NCBI GenBank assembly: GCA_038503035.1
Contig: JAVSML010024333.1
Coordinates: 138,996-202,995, forward strand
Source of the DNA: Crocodylus rhombifer
Lineage: Eukaryota; Chordata; Crocodylia; Crocodylidae
Direction of reading: 5' to 3'
Length of the DNA: 64,000 nt
The notes under the pieces are model-generated. The model did not search any database, was not told the DNA's origin, and saw nothing but the letters and a program-made list of their open reading frames with translations. Within the stretch, counting starts at the first letter, position 1. Each line of letters begins with the position of its first letter. Both the position numbers and the translations under genes were made by a program. Positions 21,883 to 33,830 of this stretch are shown piece by piece.

Positions 21883-23283
21883 GTAGGTATGGCACTGCCA
21901 AGGAAGGGCTTCAATACATCCAGTGTAGGGATGACACACAGGTTGCATCCATGTCCGTGGGGAAGACAAAGGAGTTTGGTGGTACAATGGAGGGCTGGTC
22001 TCTACCCCCAAAGCTGGTGCCATAACAACAGCTATGGTTTCAGTTTATGTTCTGGGGCAGACAGTGCCCAGTGCAGGAATGAGGTAGTAGTCAGCATTGG
22101 GCATGGCTTCTAGTAGTAGTGAATGCCCTAGCTAGCAGGGTGCCCAGTGTAGCCAGTACTAGAAGGTGTGCCACTTTGGCAGATAGATCCTGCTTGCAGG
22201 AAAAACACTTTGCTAGTACATCTCACTCCTGGCCTCACTCCATAACTTCCACTGACATACCAGGGCTGGACTCCTCTCCCTTCCCCTAGCTCTGCTCATG
22301 CACTTTGCTCTTGACCCATAACACCCCATGCCCCTCCCCAACTGTGATACATGGGCAAAGGTAGCTTACGCCGCTCCTTCTTGCACTCTTTGGCCCAACC
22401 CCATTCAGGAGCTGTGAGCCCCTCCCATTCCATGTTGAGAGGAGTGGGGACTGGACTCATCTGGGTTTTTGGTCCTGCCCTCTCGTGTCATGCTTCAGCA
22501 ACTCTCATAGCCCCAGCAGAAGTCAGGGGTTAGTTTGGGAGTGAGAGAGCAGTGTCTGCATATTGCAGACTGTCAGGATGAAACAAACTTGTCTTCTCTG
22601 TCATTTTCCAGAAACCAAATTAAGCCTTGACCCCATCCCACATAAGCCCCAGTCCAGGAGTCAGTGAGTACAGAACCAATCCCAGTCACCACTGAAATCA
22701 TTCCCTAGCATTGCTTTCTCCCTCCTGGGGAACACTCTGTCCTGTCATCCCAGGGCTAGCTCCTGCACTCTCCCATCTGGCCTTTCACAATACCAAGGAT
22801 CTGTGCAGCTGCTGTGTGGAGTTCAAGAGACATTTATATTCTTAATATCCAATAGATATTGGGAGCTTAAGAATAATGGGGAATTGATTGAATTTGAAGT
22901 CTGGTTAATTGGCTGGAGGCGGGGGTCAGGGACAGGGGGAGGGAGAGGTATCTCAGATGGCAGCTTTGCACAGGCTGCAGAAAGAAATGAAGTGTTCACC
23001 TGGCCATGACCATCATTCCCTGGGGCTTGTGGGAAGAGAGAGAATGGGACATGGGCTCTCCTCCTGAGCTAACAGCTCTCTCTGCCTGCTCTGTGTGGTT
23101 TCAGCAGAGCTTTGTCAGGTGGCATGAAAGGGGAGTTGCATGCTCTGTACATGCGAAAGGGAAGGAGACATAAAAATATCAGTGAGGAAAGGAATCAAAT
23201 TTGTCAGTGTCCAGAGTAGCCCAGGAAAATACCTATACTTGAGCTTTCTCTGCAGGGAATTAACCTGGAGAGATGCACTCTAA

Positions 23284-23758
23284 GGCCACATCCAGACAAG
23301 CGTGGATGTGCAGTATGTGGTGCTGCAGCCCTCTCTGCAGCACCACACACCACACATGCAGGCACTTCCCACACTGCTACCTTACAGGGGGGCTGGGGTT
23401 TGATCCCAGGAGATCCCAGGGTCAAAAAAAAAACCCGCACCAAAAAAAGTGGGAGAGCACATGGCGGCAACATGCACCACTGAAAATTGGAGCCCGACCA
23501 GCCGGAGCCACAATCTGGCTGCTAGCCAGACTTTCTGCCATAGCTGCAGCCCTGGGAGGCCCCCAGAACATCAAGTGAGGCTGCTGGGGCCAGCACAGTT
23601 GCTGGCCCAAGCCTCCCCTACCCCACCCAGGGTAACCTGCTGCACGCCAGAGCACATATGGCACGAGCGTTCCCTGGGGACAAGTAGCAGCAACACGGGG
23701 TGTGCTGCTGCTACTTGTCCTGGGGGAAACAAACATCTGCTCTTGTCTGAATGTGCCC
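23284..23758. mobile_element. Harbinger-type MITE with TAA target duplication
   Basis: The left end GGCCACATCCAGACAAG and right end reverse-complemented GGGCACATTCAGACAAG form inverted termini. TAA flanks both sides (23281-23283 and 23759-23761), the PIF/Harbinger signature. A subterminal hairpin pairs 'tggtgctgcag' with 'ctgcagcacca' near 23317-23346. 475 bp long, GC-rich in the middle, no transposase. Confidence 0.75.
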
Positions 23759-24054
23759 TAAGAGTCAGACCTAGGTTCAGTGTTACCATTGAGCAAGGGT
23801 TGCCTGTTACTATCTGTGTGTGGAAGGCAAGAGGTCTGGGCGAAGCCTGGGCAGTAAGAAGACAATTAGATCATCCATGAGGACTGGGAAAACCAGCATT
23901 GAACCTCCTGCTCCCCAAGGATCTTTTGTAAGCGAAGCTAGGGGCTCTATGCCTCCACCCCTTCCATGCAATGAGGATATAGCCCACTTCATGGGAAATG
24001 TGACCAGTTAAAGCATCTGAATATTAAGGCAAACATACAGCTTAGTGCCTAAAG

Positions 24055-24180
24055 CAGGGAGCTGGATTGCCACTGAGTCTCTGAGTCACCTTGTGCAAAG
24101 CATAATCTCTGTGCATCACTTTCCCCTCTCTGACCTGGTGGTGAGCTTTGAACCTCCCCTGGCTTGCTTTTGTGAAGTAC
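24055..24180 (+). repeat. MIR-like SINE
   Basis: Sense core 'tgagtcaccttgtgcaaagc' followed by 'catcactttcccctctctg', the usual MIR phrase order. The ends are not defined. It lies in the intron just upstream of the helix 3 exon. Confidence 0.45.
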
Positions 24181-24364
24181 TGAGATGAAAGGTTGTGCAT
24201 TTCCTGGTACAGCTGCATCACACAGCCAGGAAGGCAGGCCTAAGACCCGATATGAGGGTCCCAGATATGGATGTGTTGTCTCTTTGTGGCACTGCTTTTG
24301 ACAGTCCTGCCTTCTTCCTCTGTGTTCTTCCCTCCTTCACCCCTGCCAACTGCTGCCATGGCAG

Positions 24365-24518
24365 GTCTGGTGCCGTCTGGTCACAGCTGCCTACAATTAT
24401 TTTCATGTCACCAACTTCTTCTGGATGTTTGGCGAGGGCTGCTACCTCCACACAGCCATTGTTCTCACCTACTCTACAGACAAGCTTCGCAAGTGGATGT
24501 TCATCTGTATTGGCTGGT
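24365..24518 (+). CDS. CRHR1: CRHR1 exon: helix 3, second loop, start of helix 4
   Basis: Phase 0 start after 'ccatggcag'. It encodes [38 protein letters not shown] and [13 protein letters not shown] plus one base, human 186-236. Cys188 (WCR), which pairs with Cys258 in extracellular loop 2, is present. [12 protein letters not shown] is the class B helix 3 signature and carries the GEG where CRHR2 has VEG. Donor gtgagt. Residue 186 is Val where human CRHR1 has Gly. Confidence 0.95.
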
Positions 24519-25706
24519 GTGAGTATCTGGGAGAAGGGCTGAGGGGGAGGTGGTGCTTCTGGGCCAGTGCCACTCATCATCTGAGCAAGATATTTGCTGA
24601 CTGGGGTTGGCTGGCAAGCAGCTACCAAGAACATGATGAACTACAAGTGTACCTTCTCAGCTCCACCTGTTGTTGCTTCATGTTGGAGAAAGATGGTAGG
24701 GAATTCATTACAGCTACTAATGCAGCCTGCTGGTGTGTGTGTACTACAGGTGCCCCCTGTGCCAGTTCATCATGCATAGTGTCTGCACAGCTTGAGGAGC
24801 TGCCTCTTCAGCATAAGTTGTAGCAGCTGATGCTTCTAGCTCTGGAGGGCCCCAATTTAATACTAATTTCATCAGCCAAGACAGCAGGCATCACACCAGC
24901 TCAGGACAAGTTTGTCCACATGGGCACCAGCACTATATTCAGGGAGCCCACATAAACCAGCTGCCAACATTCCCCACAGGTTAACCCCCATGAAGAAGTT
25001 TTCCCAGCATGGCATAACTGCTTGGTACAGCTCTAGTGAACAGATTCAATGTCAGTCTGGGGCCCTCATCTCTGGTAGGCCAGATGGCTGTACCAAAGAG
25101 ATAATGGCTTATGGGGCCCCATGCACTTGGCAGTGCCCAGAGGCAGTGAGCCTGTCTGCAACAGGGAGTGGGTAGTCCTGAGCCAGCTCCCTTCCTGGTC
25201 TGTGAGCTGGATACTTCTGTGATGTGACTGCCCCAGAATTGGCATTTCACTGGGGAGATCAGAGACAATCAGCTCTTTGTGCACATCTGCACTGCGGAGT
25301 AGCTAGAGCCCTAGCTGGGTATGCATAGGACTCAATGTGGATCCCACCAGGAGAGTGGCTGAGGAGGACAGAAGCAGCCCCTCATGCTTCAGTACATTTT
25401 ATGCTTTTTTTTTTTTTTACCTGATTTCTATTTATTTTTAATTTAAAAAGTTCAAGGCCCCTCCACAATTGGGTGAAAAATGGGGAAATGTAATGGAAAC
25501 ATCAGCAACATGTTCCCCCTCTTCTTTTCAGTTCAAAATTTTTAGTTTGGAAACTTCATCTGAATTAAAAAGAAAAAAAAACTTCCAGCCAGTTTCTGGG
25601 GTGTCTCTGGGATATGCACTAATGTTGGGGCTCCCAGGATCTGGGTCAGAAATCCATATATATGCTGCACTGCTGCCATTGAGATCTGCATGTGTGTCCT
25701 TCACAG
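24519..25706 (+). other. CRHR1: CRHR1 intron (1.2 kb)
   Basis: Donor gtgagtatc, acceptor 'tgtgtgtccttcacag'. Mostly unique sequence. A piece at 25275-25340 ('gcacatctgcactgcggag') resembles a MITE terminus. A T run sits at 25408-25421. Confidence 0.75.
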
Positions 25707-25767
25707 GTATCCCCTTTCCAGTCATTGTTGCCTGGGCAATTGGGAAGCTGTATTATGACAATGAGAA
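25707..25767 (+). CDS. CRHR1: CRHR1 exon: helix 4 to second extracellular loop
   Basis: A short 61-bp exon. The split codon T|GT gives Cys at residue 237, then [19 protein letters not shown] and two bases of Lys257. It completes the GW-x-x-P motif of helix 4 as GWCIP. Human CRHR1 has GWGVP here and human CRHR2 has GWCIP, so this receptor carries the CRHR2-like residues. KLYYDNEK leads into loop 2. Acceptor 'tccttcacag', donor gtaagc. Confidence 0.93.
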
Positions 25768-28491
25768 GTAAGCCTGATTTCTGCTACTACTGCTACCACC
25801 ACCATCATCAAACTGTTCCTATTGCAGAGGCCCCTCTCAGGATATCTGTTGTGCTAGGTGCTGTACAAATATAGACATGGACATGGTTTCTACCCTGAAG
25901 AGTTTACAAGGCAAGATGCATACAAAGGGCTGGGGGAAAGACAGCATATTTTCTTTCTTCCTTTCCTGCTTTCTTTCTTTCCGCTGCACAAGTGCAAGTT
26001 GCTCTTAGTGGCTGATTGTTGCTGGACCTTTCTCTTAAAACAATAAATGAGACTTTAGATTCAGAGTCCCTACAAAATGTTTGTTAAATGAAGCTGGGAT
26101 TTAATCTACAGGCAGAGCTATAAACTGCTACCACCTGAGCCATTTTCACAGAGACCTGCTAATGGAGGGCTTAGCGGGAACCTGATGTGTTCATCATCTG
26201 TATTGTGGAGTTAAAAGGAGCCTATTTAAGTGAATGGCAGCTTGCCTCTTTTTTCAGCCCCAGCTTTGCCCTGTAATTCTACAGCCCTTCCTACACAAAC
26301 AGACGATGCACTGGTTTAATATATATAGGTGCAAAGCTCCAGCAGAAACTCTGAAACCTGGCCTTCATAGGATGTTATACTAGCATAAATTAGACAAGAA
26401 GAGTTAAACCACTATAGGTAGACCAGCACAGCTCCCTCTATGGGATCTTCCTAGTTTAGTTTAACCTGCTTCCAAGCTAACCCAGAAAAAAAGCACTCTT
26501 ACTGGAAGGAGAGTGTCCATAGGAAGAACTGGTCCAGTGTAAGGGCAATGCTTTAGATGCATACCTTACATAGATTCACACCTTATAGTTTAACTTCCTG
26601 TACAAAGGAGTTATCTTCCTTCTGGGTGCATCAACATATCACTGTAGAGCAACCTAACAACAAGCTACATTGCTATACGGTACACTACAGTGACATAGCA
26701 ATCACGCGGGTCTACACATAATCGTTAGCTACATCGCTGTAGTGGTGTGCTCCCCGCTTATAGTGTACCAGTATGACAACATAGCGGGAAAACGTAAGCG
26801 TGCACCATCTATACGGTGCAGTACAGGTGGTAACATGGCTCATTAACGTCACCATAAAGCGACGTGTAGACACACTCTCTGAGAGAGAGCAACTTGTGCA
26901 GGGACACCCCACAAAAGGCTGGTGAATCTCCAGGTAGCACCTGGCTCTCCTTAGTCCCAATGCTCCATCCAGTAGGTAACCACCCTAGTTTAGCTAGAAG
27001 AAGTCATCTGCCCACAGATGTGTACCTCTTTATTTGGAGTGACTGAGTCCGATGCTCTTGGCAGCAACGGGTGGATTACAGCAGTACTAAAGGCTGCATA
27101 GATGCTCGTGATGTCAGTTTGAAGCAGGCCTACCCCAGTAGTTTGGGAATAAGTTTAAGATAAAAGGCCACTAAGAAACTAAATCAGAGTGGGGGCCCCA
27201 GGAGATTTTCAGTCTGTGATCATCTGGAGCCTGATTTTCAAAAAATCCCAGGGCTCTGTGAAAAAGTCTTAGCAGCAAACAATGAGCTGAGGGCCTGATT
27301 TGCAGCAGCAGCAATGAGCTGAGGTCCCCTGCAAATCAAAACACTGATCTGAGGGCCTGAATGGATTTTCAGAACAATTTAAGTTATCTCAATTTGTCTT
27401 TTTCATGTAGAGTGAGCCTTAAACTATCCTGGCATCAGAGCATTCACACAGCCTTTGGCATTCTTTGGAGTGGTTTGGGTTTGCATTCTCCATTCAGTTA
27501 AGTTAGTGGGACTTTTCATGAGGATCAACAATAGGCCAGCAGTTCCTATACTCTTTGAATGGATGACCCCATTTCTGGACAGCTTGTGACCCTGCTTCTG
27601 ATGCAGGGCCAAGTGCTATAAGTGAATGTCCATGTGGTTCATGACCCCATTCGTACATGCTATGATACCACTGGTGGGGGGGTGAATATTTTGAGATTGA
27701 CTGCCATAGGGCTCATCCCCCTGGTGGAGTCAGGACTTCAATGGTCCCCTTTAGGGAAGACAAATAAAGGAGAGTTGTCCAGGAAGATCAGGCGCTTGCA
27801 TGACCAGTTGTTTTGTTGTGTTGCAAACAAACCCAAGACAGGCAGTAATTAATGTGCTTTGGGCCACTGTAACACCCAGGCCATAGAAATGCATAGCAGC
27901 CAAGATGTTTTTAACTATCTTTCCCACATCCATGGTGGGTTCCTGGTGCTGTACTTTTGGTAGGCTTTATAATGGTCAGGCCAAATTCCCAAAAGAACTC
28001 AGGGCCCACTCCTCCGAATGTCCTCCTGCCCCTTTGGGCCCACTTTATTTAGATCTCCTGCATATCTGGCCACTGATTTCACAACCTACATGCAAACCAA
28101 GGACTGCTGAATATTCTGGCCTTAGTGCCTAGCATATTTCCCACCAGGCACCTGATATGTGTTGCTGGCCAGTGACCTCACTGGGCTAAGATGCAATGTT
28201 AACATAGTAAGCTATCTAGTAAATCAATTGGGGATGGCTGCTGATCTGAAATTGGTGTAACCCCCCCTGGTCTCTGCAGTATCTCTGTCTGATTTATACC
28301 CATGTCAAGGAGAAGAGGCATGCCCCTGGTGGCAGCAAAGACTGTAAATCATGGGGTGGATCCCCTGGTCAGGGAGGGGTTTGTTCCAGCCACCCACAGT
28401 CCCAGTAATAGATGCAAAGGATCATGACTGTTGTGCCTAAACACTCTCTGCATGGCCCTTATTCTGACCATCCCATCTATTTACCTTGCAG
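25768..28491 (+). other. CRHR1: CRHR1 intron (2.7 kb)
   Basis: Donor gtaagcctg, acceptor 'tatttaccttgcag'. It holds a dispersed repeat at 25850-25910, a tRNA-SINE-like piece near 26090-26150 (minus) and the MITE at about 26624-26875. A T/C-rich tract lies near 25950-25980. No additional exon seen. Confidence 0.75.
26624..26875. mobile_element. MITE, same terminus style as the 3-bp-duplication group
   Basis: The left end 'gggtgcatcaacatatcact' and right end reverse-complemented 'gtgtgtctacacgtcgcttt' are related inverted termini. The interior has repeated 'acatagc', 'gctacattgctatacggt' and 'gtagtggtgtg' words. Both edges are approximate and no clean target duplication was read. Confidence 0.45.
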
Positions 28492-28564
28492 ATGCTGGTT
28501 TGGGAAGCGAGCAGGTGTTTATACTGATTACATCTACCAAGGCCCTATGATCCTGGTGCTCCTG
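28492..28564 (+). CDS. CRHR1: CRHR1 exon: second extracellular loop and helix 5
   Basis: The first base completes Lys257. Then [18 protein letters not shown] and MILVLL, human 258-281. Cys258 is the partner of Cys188. The CWFGK and YTDYIYQGP blocks line the peptide-binding pocket. Acceptor 'tatttaccttgcag', donor gtaaga, phase 0 end. Conserved without damage. Confidence 0.95.
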
Positions 28565-29011
28565 GTAAGAGCAGATACTCTTGCTCCCCTCCTGTCCTCT
28601 TCCCAGGGGTTTCACTGTGTCCTGATTCTGATGCGGATGTTAATCCTGGTGCTGCTCAGGCATCTTCAGCCAGAGACCATAGAGCTGCCCTTTGGTATCT
28701 TTTGTAGGAGAGTGTCTACCTGGGCAGACATGGCTCTCCAGGGAAATGACCAGTTTTATCATCAAAATTTTCCCACTGAAAATTTACCCAATGAAAAATA
28801 CCACTGGATTTTTGCAGGGCAAAAAACAAAGTCAGTTTTCTGATGGGCTTGAGTGATGGAAATCACTTTTCAGTGTATCCAATGACTTTGGGCTGCAGAC
28901 CACCCTGGAGATTACAATAGCCTAGTACTGTACAGACCCAGGGCAAGCCAGAAGGTCTAACATGCTCCACCTCTCTCATGGGACAAAGTGAAGCAACCAA
29001 AACTTCTTTTA

Positions 29012-29300
29012 GGGCATTTATACATGTGCTCCAGGAGTGGAGGTGGGAGAGGGGAAACTTTAATTAGAGTGATTCTGAGCAGCTGTAATAAAAGCACCCA
29101 GAGCATCTCACGTATCAGTGCTTAAAAATGGCAACGGGGGCACTAAAGCTCGCTAAGCAAGAGCGCTGATATACAAGATGCTGGAGTCTGCTGGAGCACG
29201 GTATTTACCATGCTCCAGCAGACTCAGTTAATCAAGTCTGCTCCAATGTGCTATAATTACAGCATGTTGGAACAGCCTCGCTGCTCATGTGTAGGTGCCC
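29012..29300. mobile_element. MITE related to 39504-39847
   Basis: Left end GGGCATTTATACATG and right end reverse-complemented GGGCACCTACACATG. The inside shares 'ctaattaaa', 'cagcatctc', 'aaaatggc' and 'actaaagctcgct' modules with 18416-19097 and 39504-39847. Flanks are tta and aat, so no clear duplication. A 20-bp inner pair, 'tgctggagcacg' against 'catgctccagca', makes a hairpin near 29188-29220. Confidence 0.6.
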
Positions 29301-31239
29301 AATGCGATCAGGACAGTTAGTACACGATGCATCTAGAACAATCAGCCTAACCAAGCAAGGCCATCACCAGAATGTTCAACCCTTCCAAGCTAAACCCCAA
29401 ACCACAATCTGATGCCTTCTGCCTCAGCTGATAACCACTTGGTCTGCTGCTGATAACCAACAGTAGGGGCCTGCTGTCTGCTGAGGACCATGAGTCCCTA
29501 GTACCACCATAGTATGTACAACAGTTAAGTAATGGTATTGACATGTCTTCATCATTACCTGTCACAAATCCCCTTTCACACATCCTTAGCCATCCTGCAC
29601 CTCCATTTCAGCATTGTCCTTTGTGCACTTTATATAGTTTGTTTTTGACAGAGAATAGAGGAGGGAAGCTGTGGAGGGCTTCTCCAAAGAGAAGGAGCAA
29701 AGTGACCATCCAGGAGAAGGGATAGAACTGATCTCACACTGATGCCAGGATGTTTTCAGTTCCTGTAAAGTTGCTTTTTCTTCCTTAAAACTGTAGTAGG
29801 GTGAGTGTCTGTTACACTATTTAACAAAGCAGGTCAAACGGTCTTCATCCAAGTAGCCCTGCTTTTAAAGTCAGTTAGGCATTTGAGTCCATTTGACCAA
29901 AAATGAACACGGACCTTGGACGTGAGTTTTTTGCAAAGCCCTGGTGAAGTATTGAAGTTCTGAGGCATCCCAGTCACAGGGTGTGGCTTCTTGGTCCTTT
30001 ATTGGATGACCTACCCATTATAAACAGGAGACCTGAATTGCCAGGGCTTGGCAGTGCTCAGGGAAAGGCTGGAATCAGGTTGTGTCAAGAGAATTGGCCA
30101 GAGAGCAGCAGCCCTAAGTAACCAATTTGGGCTTTCATGGGAAGAGCTATGTAAAGGTCCCCACAGCTTCACCTTCCTTCCTGTGAAACAGGTATAATAC
30201 CTACAGGTTTTTAATCATCAGCACCAGCCAGCATCCTCTCTATCTCTCTGAATAATACAGCCCTGCTTTTCATTTTTTAGCCCTTAGGTAGTTAGACCAT
30301 TTTTAATCTTTGTCAATTGTGCTTGGGTTTGTATGCTGCTCTCCCCATGACCTCATTAATGGAACAGCAGTCAGGAAGGCACTGGATTGAACCAGCAGCC
30401 TTCAGCCACCAGCTCCTTCTCCTTGCCTGGAGGAGCCCAAAATCCTCTTTGCACTTCTCTTCCTTTTTCATTCGCCTTATCCTGATTTTCTTTCACACCT
30501 TTTTCTACCCTTCTTCCCCTCTCATTTTTAACTCTGCTTCTCCAGGTCACTCTGTGTCTCTGCCCTCCTCATCTCTCTCCCTCTTAAACAGCCTAGATTA
30601 AACATTTCATTTCACTCCAGTAAAGTGCTTTGAAGATGATCTATGCAAAAGTCTCATTTCCTGAGCCCTATGTATCCTGTGTGCTGGATAAGACAGCCAG
30701 CATGGGAAAAACAGTATAGGTGATCACATCACTAAAGACTGTCTCATAATTAGACTGGATCAGCATTTATCTTCAAAAAGCAGGGTAGGGCTTGTCTATT
30801 TTTTAACTGAAAAATAAACACCTACCCCCCAAGCCCTCCCTGCCCATCCCCCCCCCACACACTTTTTCCCAGAGCTCTGGAATTTTAATTGAAACAGATT
30901 TTGAAAATCAAAATTTTTTAACCAAAGATGCTTGTCTCCCAGTTTTCAATTGTAATTTTTCATTAAAAAAGGAACATTTTGAAAAAAAAGGCAGTTTTGT
31001 TTGCCTGCTTTAAGGCTGTATGAGCTACCTTAATGTAGCCACTTCTCCTGCTTTGAGTTGTTCTTTTTGATACCTCTTCTCCTGAACTTTAACATGATCA
31101 GTTGAGCGACTATTGTGCTGGGTGTTGTGCACACTCTGAAACAGATGTGGTCCCTGGCTTGCAATCTGAGATATGCAATGTCCAAAAGGCAGCAAAGACA
31201 ATTACTGTAGATACAATTTTTATTACAGGGAGCATCAAC

Positions 31240-31640
31240 CATCATAGAATCTTAGAGAAATAGGGCTAGAAGGGACCTCCAGAGGCAGTATCATCTCTAT
31301 CCAAACCATCCTATACAATCTGTAATCTAGACTCTGCGTCAACTCTGATACAACATGGACATAACACCCTAACTTGCCACAGGTAAAGCAGGGGAACCAC
31401 GGCAACCAATGTCTTGCTTCTGTAAAGGTTGTCAATATATGCTCAGAGGATCCCAGGCAAAGGGCCACACCTCCTACTACAGAGGAAGGCAAAACCCCCC
31501 CCATCGTCCATACCAGTCTGACCATGAAATAAAATTCCTTCCTGACAGATACAGCAATCAGTCTAAACCTGAGCAATGGAGCAAGACCCTCTAGCCCAAA
31601 ACTTCCAGCTTTGGTCCCAGCAGGAGCATTGACATACCCC
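31240..31640 (-). mobile_element. CR1 3' end, minus strand
   Basis: Begins with the antisense CR1 tail 'tcatagaatcttagagaaat', then 'gctagaagggacctcc'. It continues with 'taacttgccacaggtaaagc', 'aaattccttcctgac' and 'gcaagaccctctagcc'. These words recur in order at 34815-35310, 41525-41975 and 47575-47800 on the same strand and at 52590-52795 on the other, defining one CR1 subfamily by its 3' end. Confidence 0.65.
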
Positions 31641-31754
31641 AGTCAAAATCCCCAGCTTTGGCTGTAGGATCTGAAACTTGGGGCACTCCTGCACCAAGCC
31701 CGACACGTGCCCAGAAGAGGCAGTGCTTTACTTGGACCTGCCTTGCCCAACATC

Positions 31755-31870
31755 TATATAGATTGAGTGCTTTAGTGGGGCTTTTTTGGCACTTTTATCT
31801 AATAGCTGATTGACTTAGCTTTAGCTAAAAGTGCAAAAAAGCCCCACGGAAGCGCCCAGTCTATACAGAA
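31755..31870. mobile_element. Short palindromic element
   Basis: Arms at about 31764-31807 and 31818-31857 are near-perfect inverted copies ('gtggggcttttttggcac' against 'gtgcaaaaaagccccac'), with a loop of about 10-15 bases. The outer words 'atctatatagattgagtgc' and 'gcgcccagtctatacag' look like MITE termini. No target duplication identified. Confidence 0.55.
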
Positions 31871-32919
31871 ACTGCAAAGCTGTGTCAAACTAATGTGTTG
31901 CTTCTTCCAGTAAAGCGTGTTTTGGGGGGTGTTTTTTAAAATCTGCAAGCATTCAGGGAAACTTCAGATGAAGCCATACACCAGAATTACCATGTATCAA
32001 CACAACAGACTTCAGCTGTTCCAGTGAACTTTAGAAGAAGAGACAATTTAGGAAATCACAGGAGACTTTGTCTAACTTCTGAATCAAGTTGGCTGAAGAA
32101 TATTCCTCCCCGTCACACTTTTCCTTGCGCAGAACAGTGGTGCTTGCAGCATGCCCCTCAACACTCTCACACCCACGCCTGCACATACATGCAAAAGATT
32201 TCAACTTTTTGCACAAAAAAATAAAAAAGCTTTGATTTTGACTGAAAGGTACAAACAATGAGGATATTTTCACCTTAAAATTGTTAATTTTCAGGCATTC
32301 AGATTTCTAGCAATATTTTAAAAGAAAAGTTGTCACATTTCTAAGTTTAAAAATCTACTTTTCTGTTGAAAACAAGTTTTCACAATGAATTTACAACCTG
32401 TGCTTCCTCCAGCCTCAGAAGCTCAATCTGAGATCTAAAAACCCAGCAGGCATCTTCCTGCCCCTCTTTCACTAGCACCAGCCGTGCTTCACACCTGGGT
32501 CTTAAAAAGCTTTTGGTTTCTGCCAGCAGTACCACCACTAATCTCTTACAAAACCAAAGATTAATAGAACTTATTCCAGTAATTTACAAAGAAAATAAGG
32601 TATTTGTAAACAATTCACTTCTTAGTGCACAGTTTTGTAGGCCTAACGCCAAGAGCATAATTTGACATGTGAAATGGGATGCTGAAGAGCATGACAAAGG
32701 AAAGGATCAGGCTTGAGTGTCAGATCCCAGAAGGAGTTGGCATAGCCATTAACCTAAAAAGATACCTTTCTGTTTGTAAACAGAGCCCATCAGACGTGAA
32801 CACACTGAGTGAGCATCATCATGCAACCCCACAAGGTGTACTGCATACACTTAAGCTTTTCTTTCACTTTCCTCTGAAGCCTCTGGTGACAACAACCTTC
32901 AGGCAGGCAACTGAAGTGC

Positions 32920-33830
32920 CCAGAGCAATTGGCTGCCTCAAAATCATCTGCAGGGGACCCCCGTTCCCCCTGTCAGCAGGATCAGCTGCAGGGATTTCCC
33001 CCGCCCCAGCTGCTGACTGGTCGCTGGTGGGGCATATGCCCCCCCTGACTAAGGCAACACCAGTTGCCCATGGTGTTACGCCACTATTTACAGATGAAGT
33101 TTTTCAACTATCAGCCTTGCTTTTAAGGCTTATTTCTCACTGAGTGAATTGTATCAGGTGCTTCCTTATTTTAAAAAGAAGAAAACTTGGCAAACTTGGC
33201 TTGATAATTACCTAGCTGGCTTGATGGTTACCTAGCTGGTGTCATATGAGCCCAGTATTCTCTCCTGCCCAGGGCAGGGGTCAGACTTGATGATCTACTT
33301 AGGTCCCTTTGAACCCTACATCTATGAATCTATGAAAACTAAATTATTGTAAGGGACTGTCAGCAGCATCTGTCATGAGTCTGTCCCACCCCATCAGGCT
33401 GCTGCAACTAGACCAATGGAAGCCATGGGGGCCTTGGGCAGTGGCAACACATAGTGGGTGCATGGTGGTGCACGCAAATCCCCTGAGAGCACTGGTGCAC
33501 CCCCTGACAGCAGCGTTCCTGTGCAGGAGGGCAAGCAAGAACACTGGTGCCCCCCCCCCCACCTCCGAGAGCGCTGGGTGGGGAGTGTGGGCACCAAGAG
33601 AAGCAGTCCCCCTGTGGCCAGTTGCACTCATCCAGAAGTGCCAGTGGCATGCCGCTACCATTTGCAGGTCAGCAGGATCACCCTTGTGGAACACCACCCC
33701 CCCAGTCAGCAGAATCAGCCATGGGAGGGACCCCCCCCCCCCAGGGTTGCTGACTGTCCATGGGGGGGGGGGGCAAGTGCCCCCCCCGACTCAGGAGGCA
33801 CCAGTTGACCATGGCCTTGAGGAATGGTTA
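32920..33830. repeat. GC-rich dispersed repeat with duplicated module
   Basis: The modules at 32950-33085 and 33675-33815 share the order 'gtcagcaggatcagc' (or 'gtcagcagaatcagc'), a C-run, 'gctgactg', a G-run, 'gtgccccccc' and 'caccagttg.ccatgg'. A CR1 tail at 33180-33340 lies between them. Several homopolymer runs of C and G occur, for example near 33549 and 33729. Frames on both strands here are compositional. Element class unknown. Confidence 0.45.
33180..33340 (+). mobile_element. CR1 3' tail, plus strand, strongly truncated
   Basis: Contains 'gtcatatgagcccagtatt', 'ggggtcagacttgatgatct' and 'ccctacatctatgaatctat', the sense version of the tail seen on the minus strand at 1541. The terminal repeats tctatgaa/tctatgaa are preserved. 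A 20-bp unit around 'ggcttgat.attacctagct' is duplicated in tandem at 33198-33240. Confidence 0.75.

Larger units (their letters stand above)
21883..24364 (+). other. CRHR1: CRHR1 intron (2.5 kb)
   Basis: Donor gtaggtatgg, acceptor 'aactgctgccatggcag'. It contains the MITE at 23284-23758 and a MIR-like core at about 24055-24180. Other parts look unique. Confidence 0.8.
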
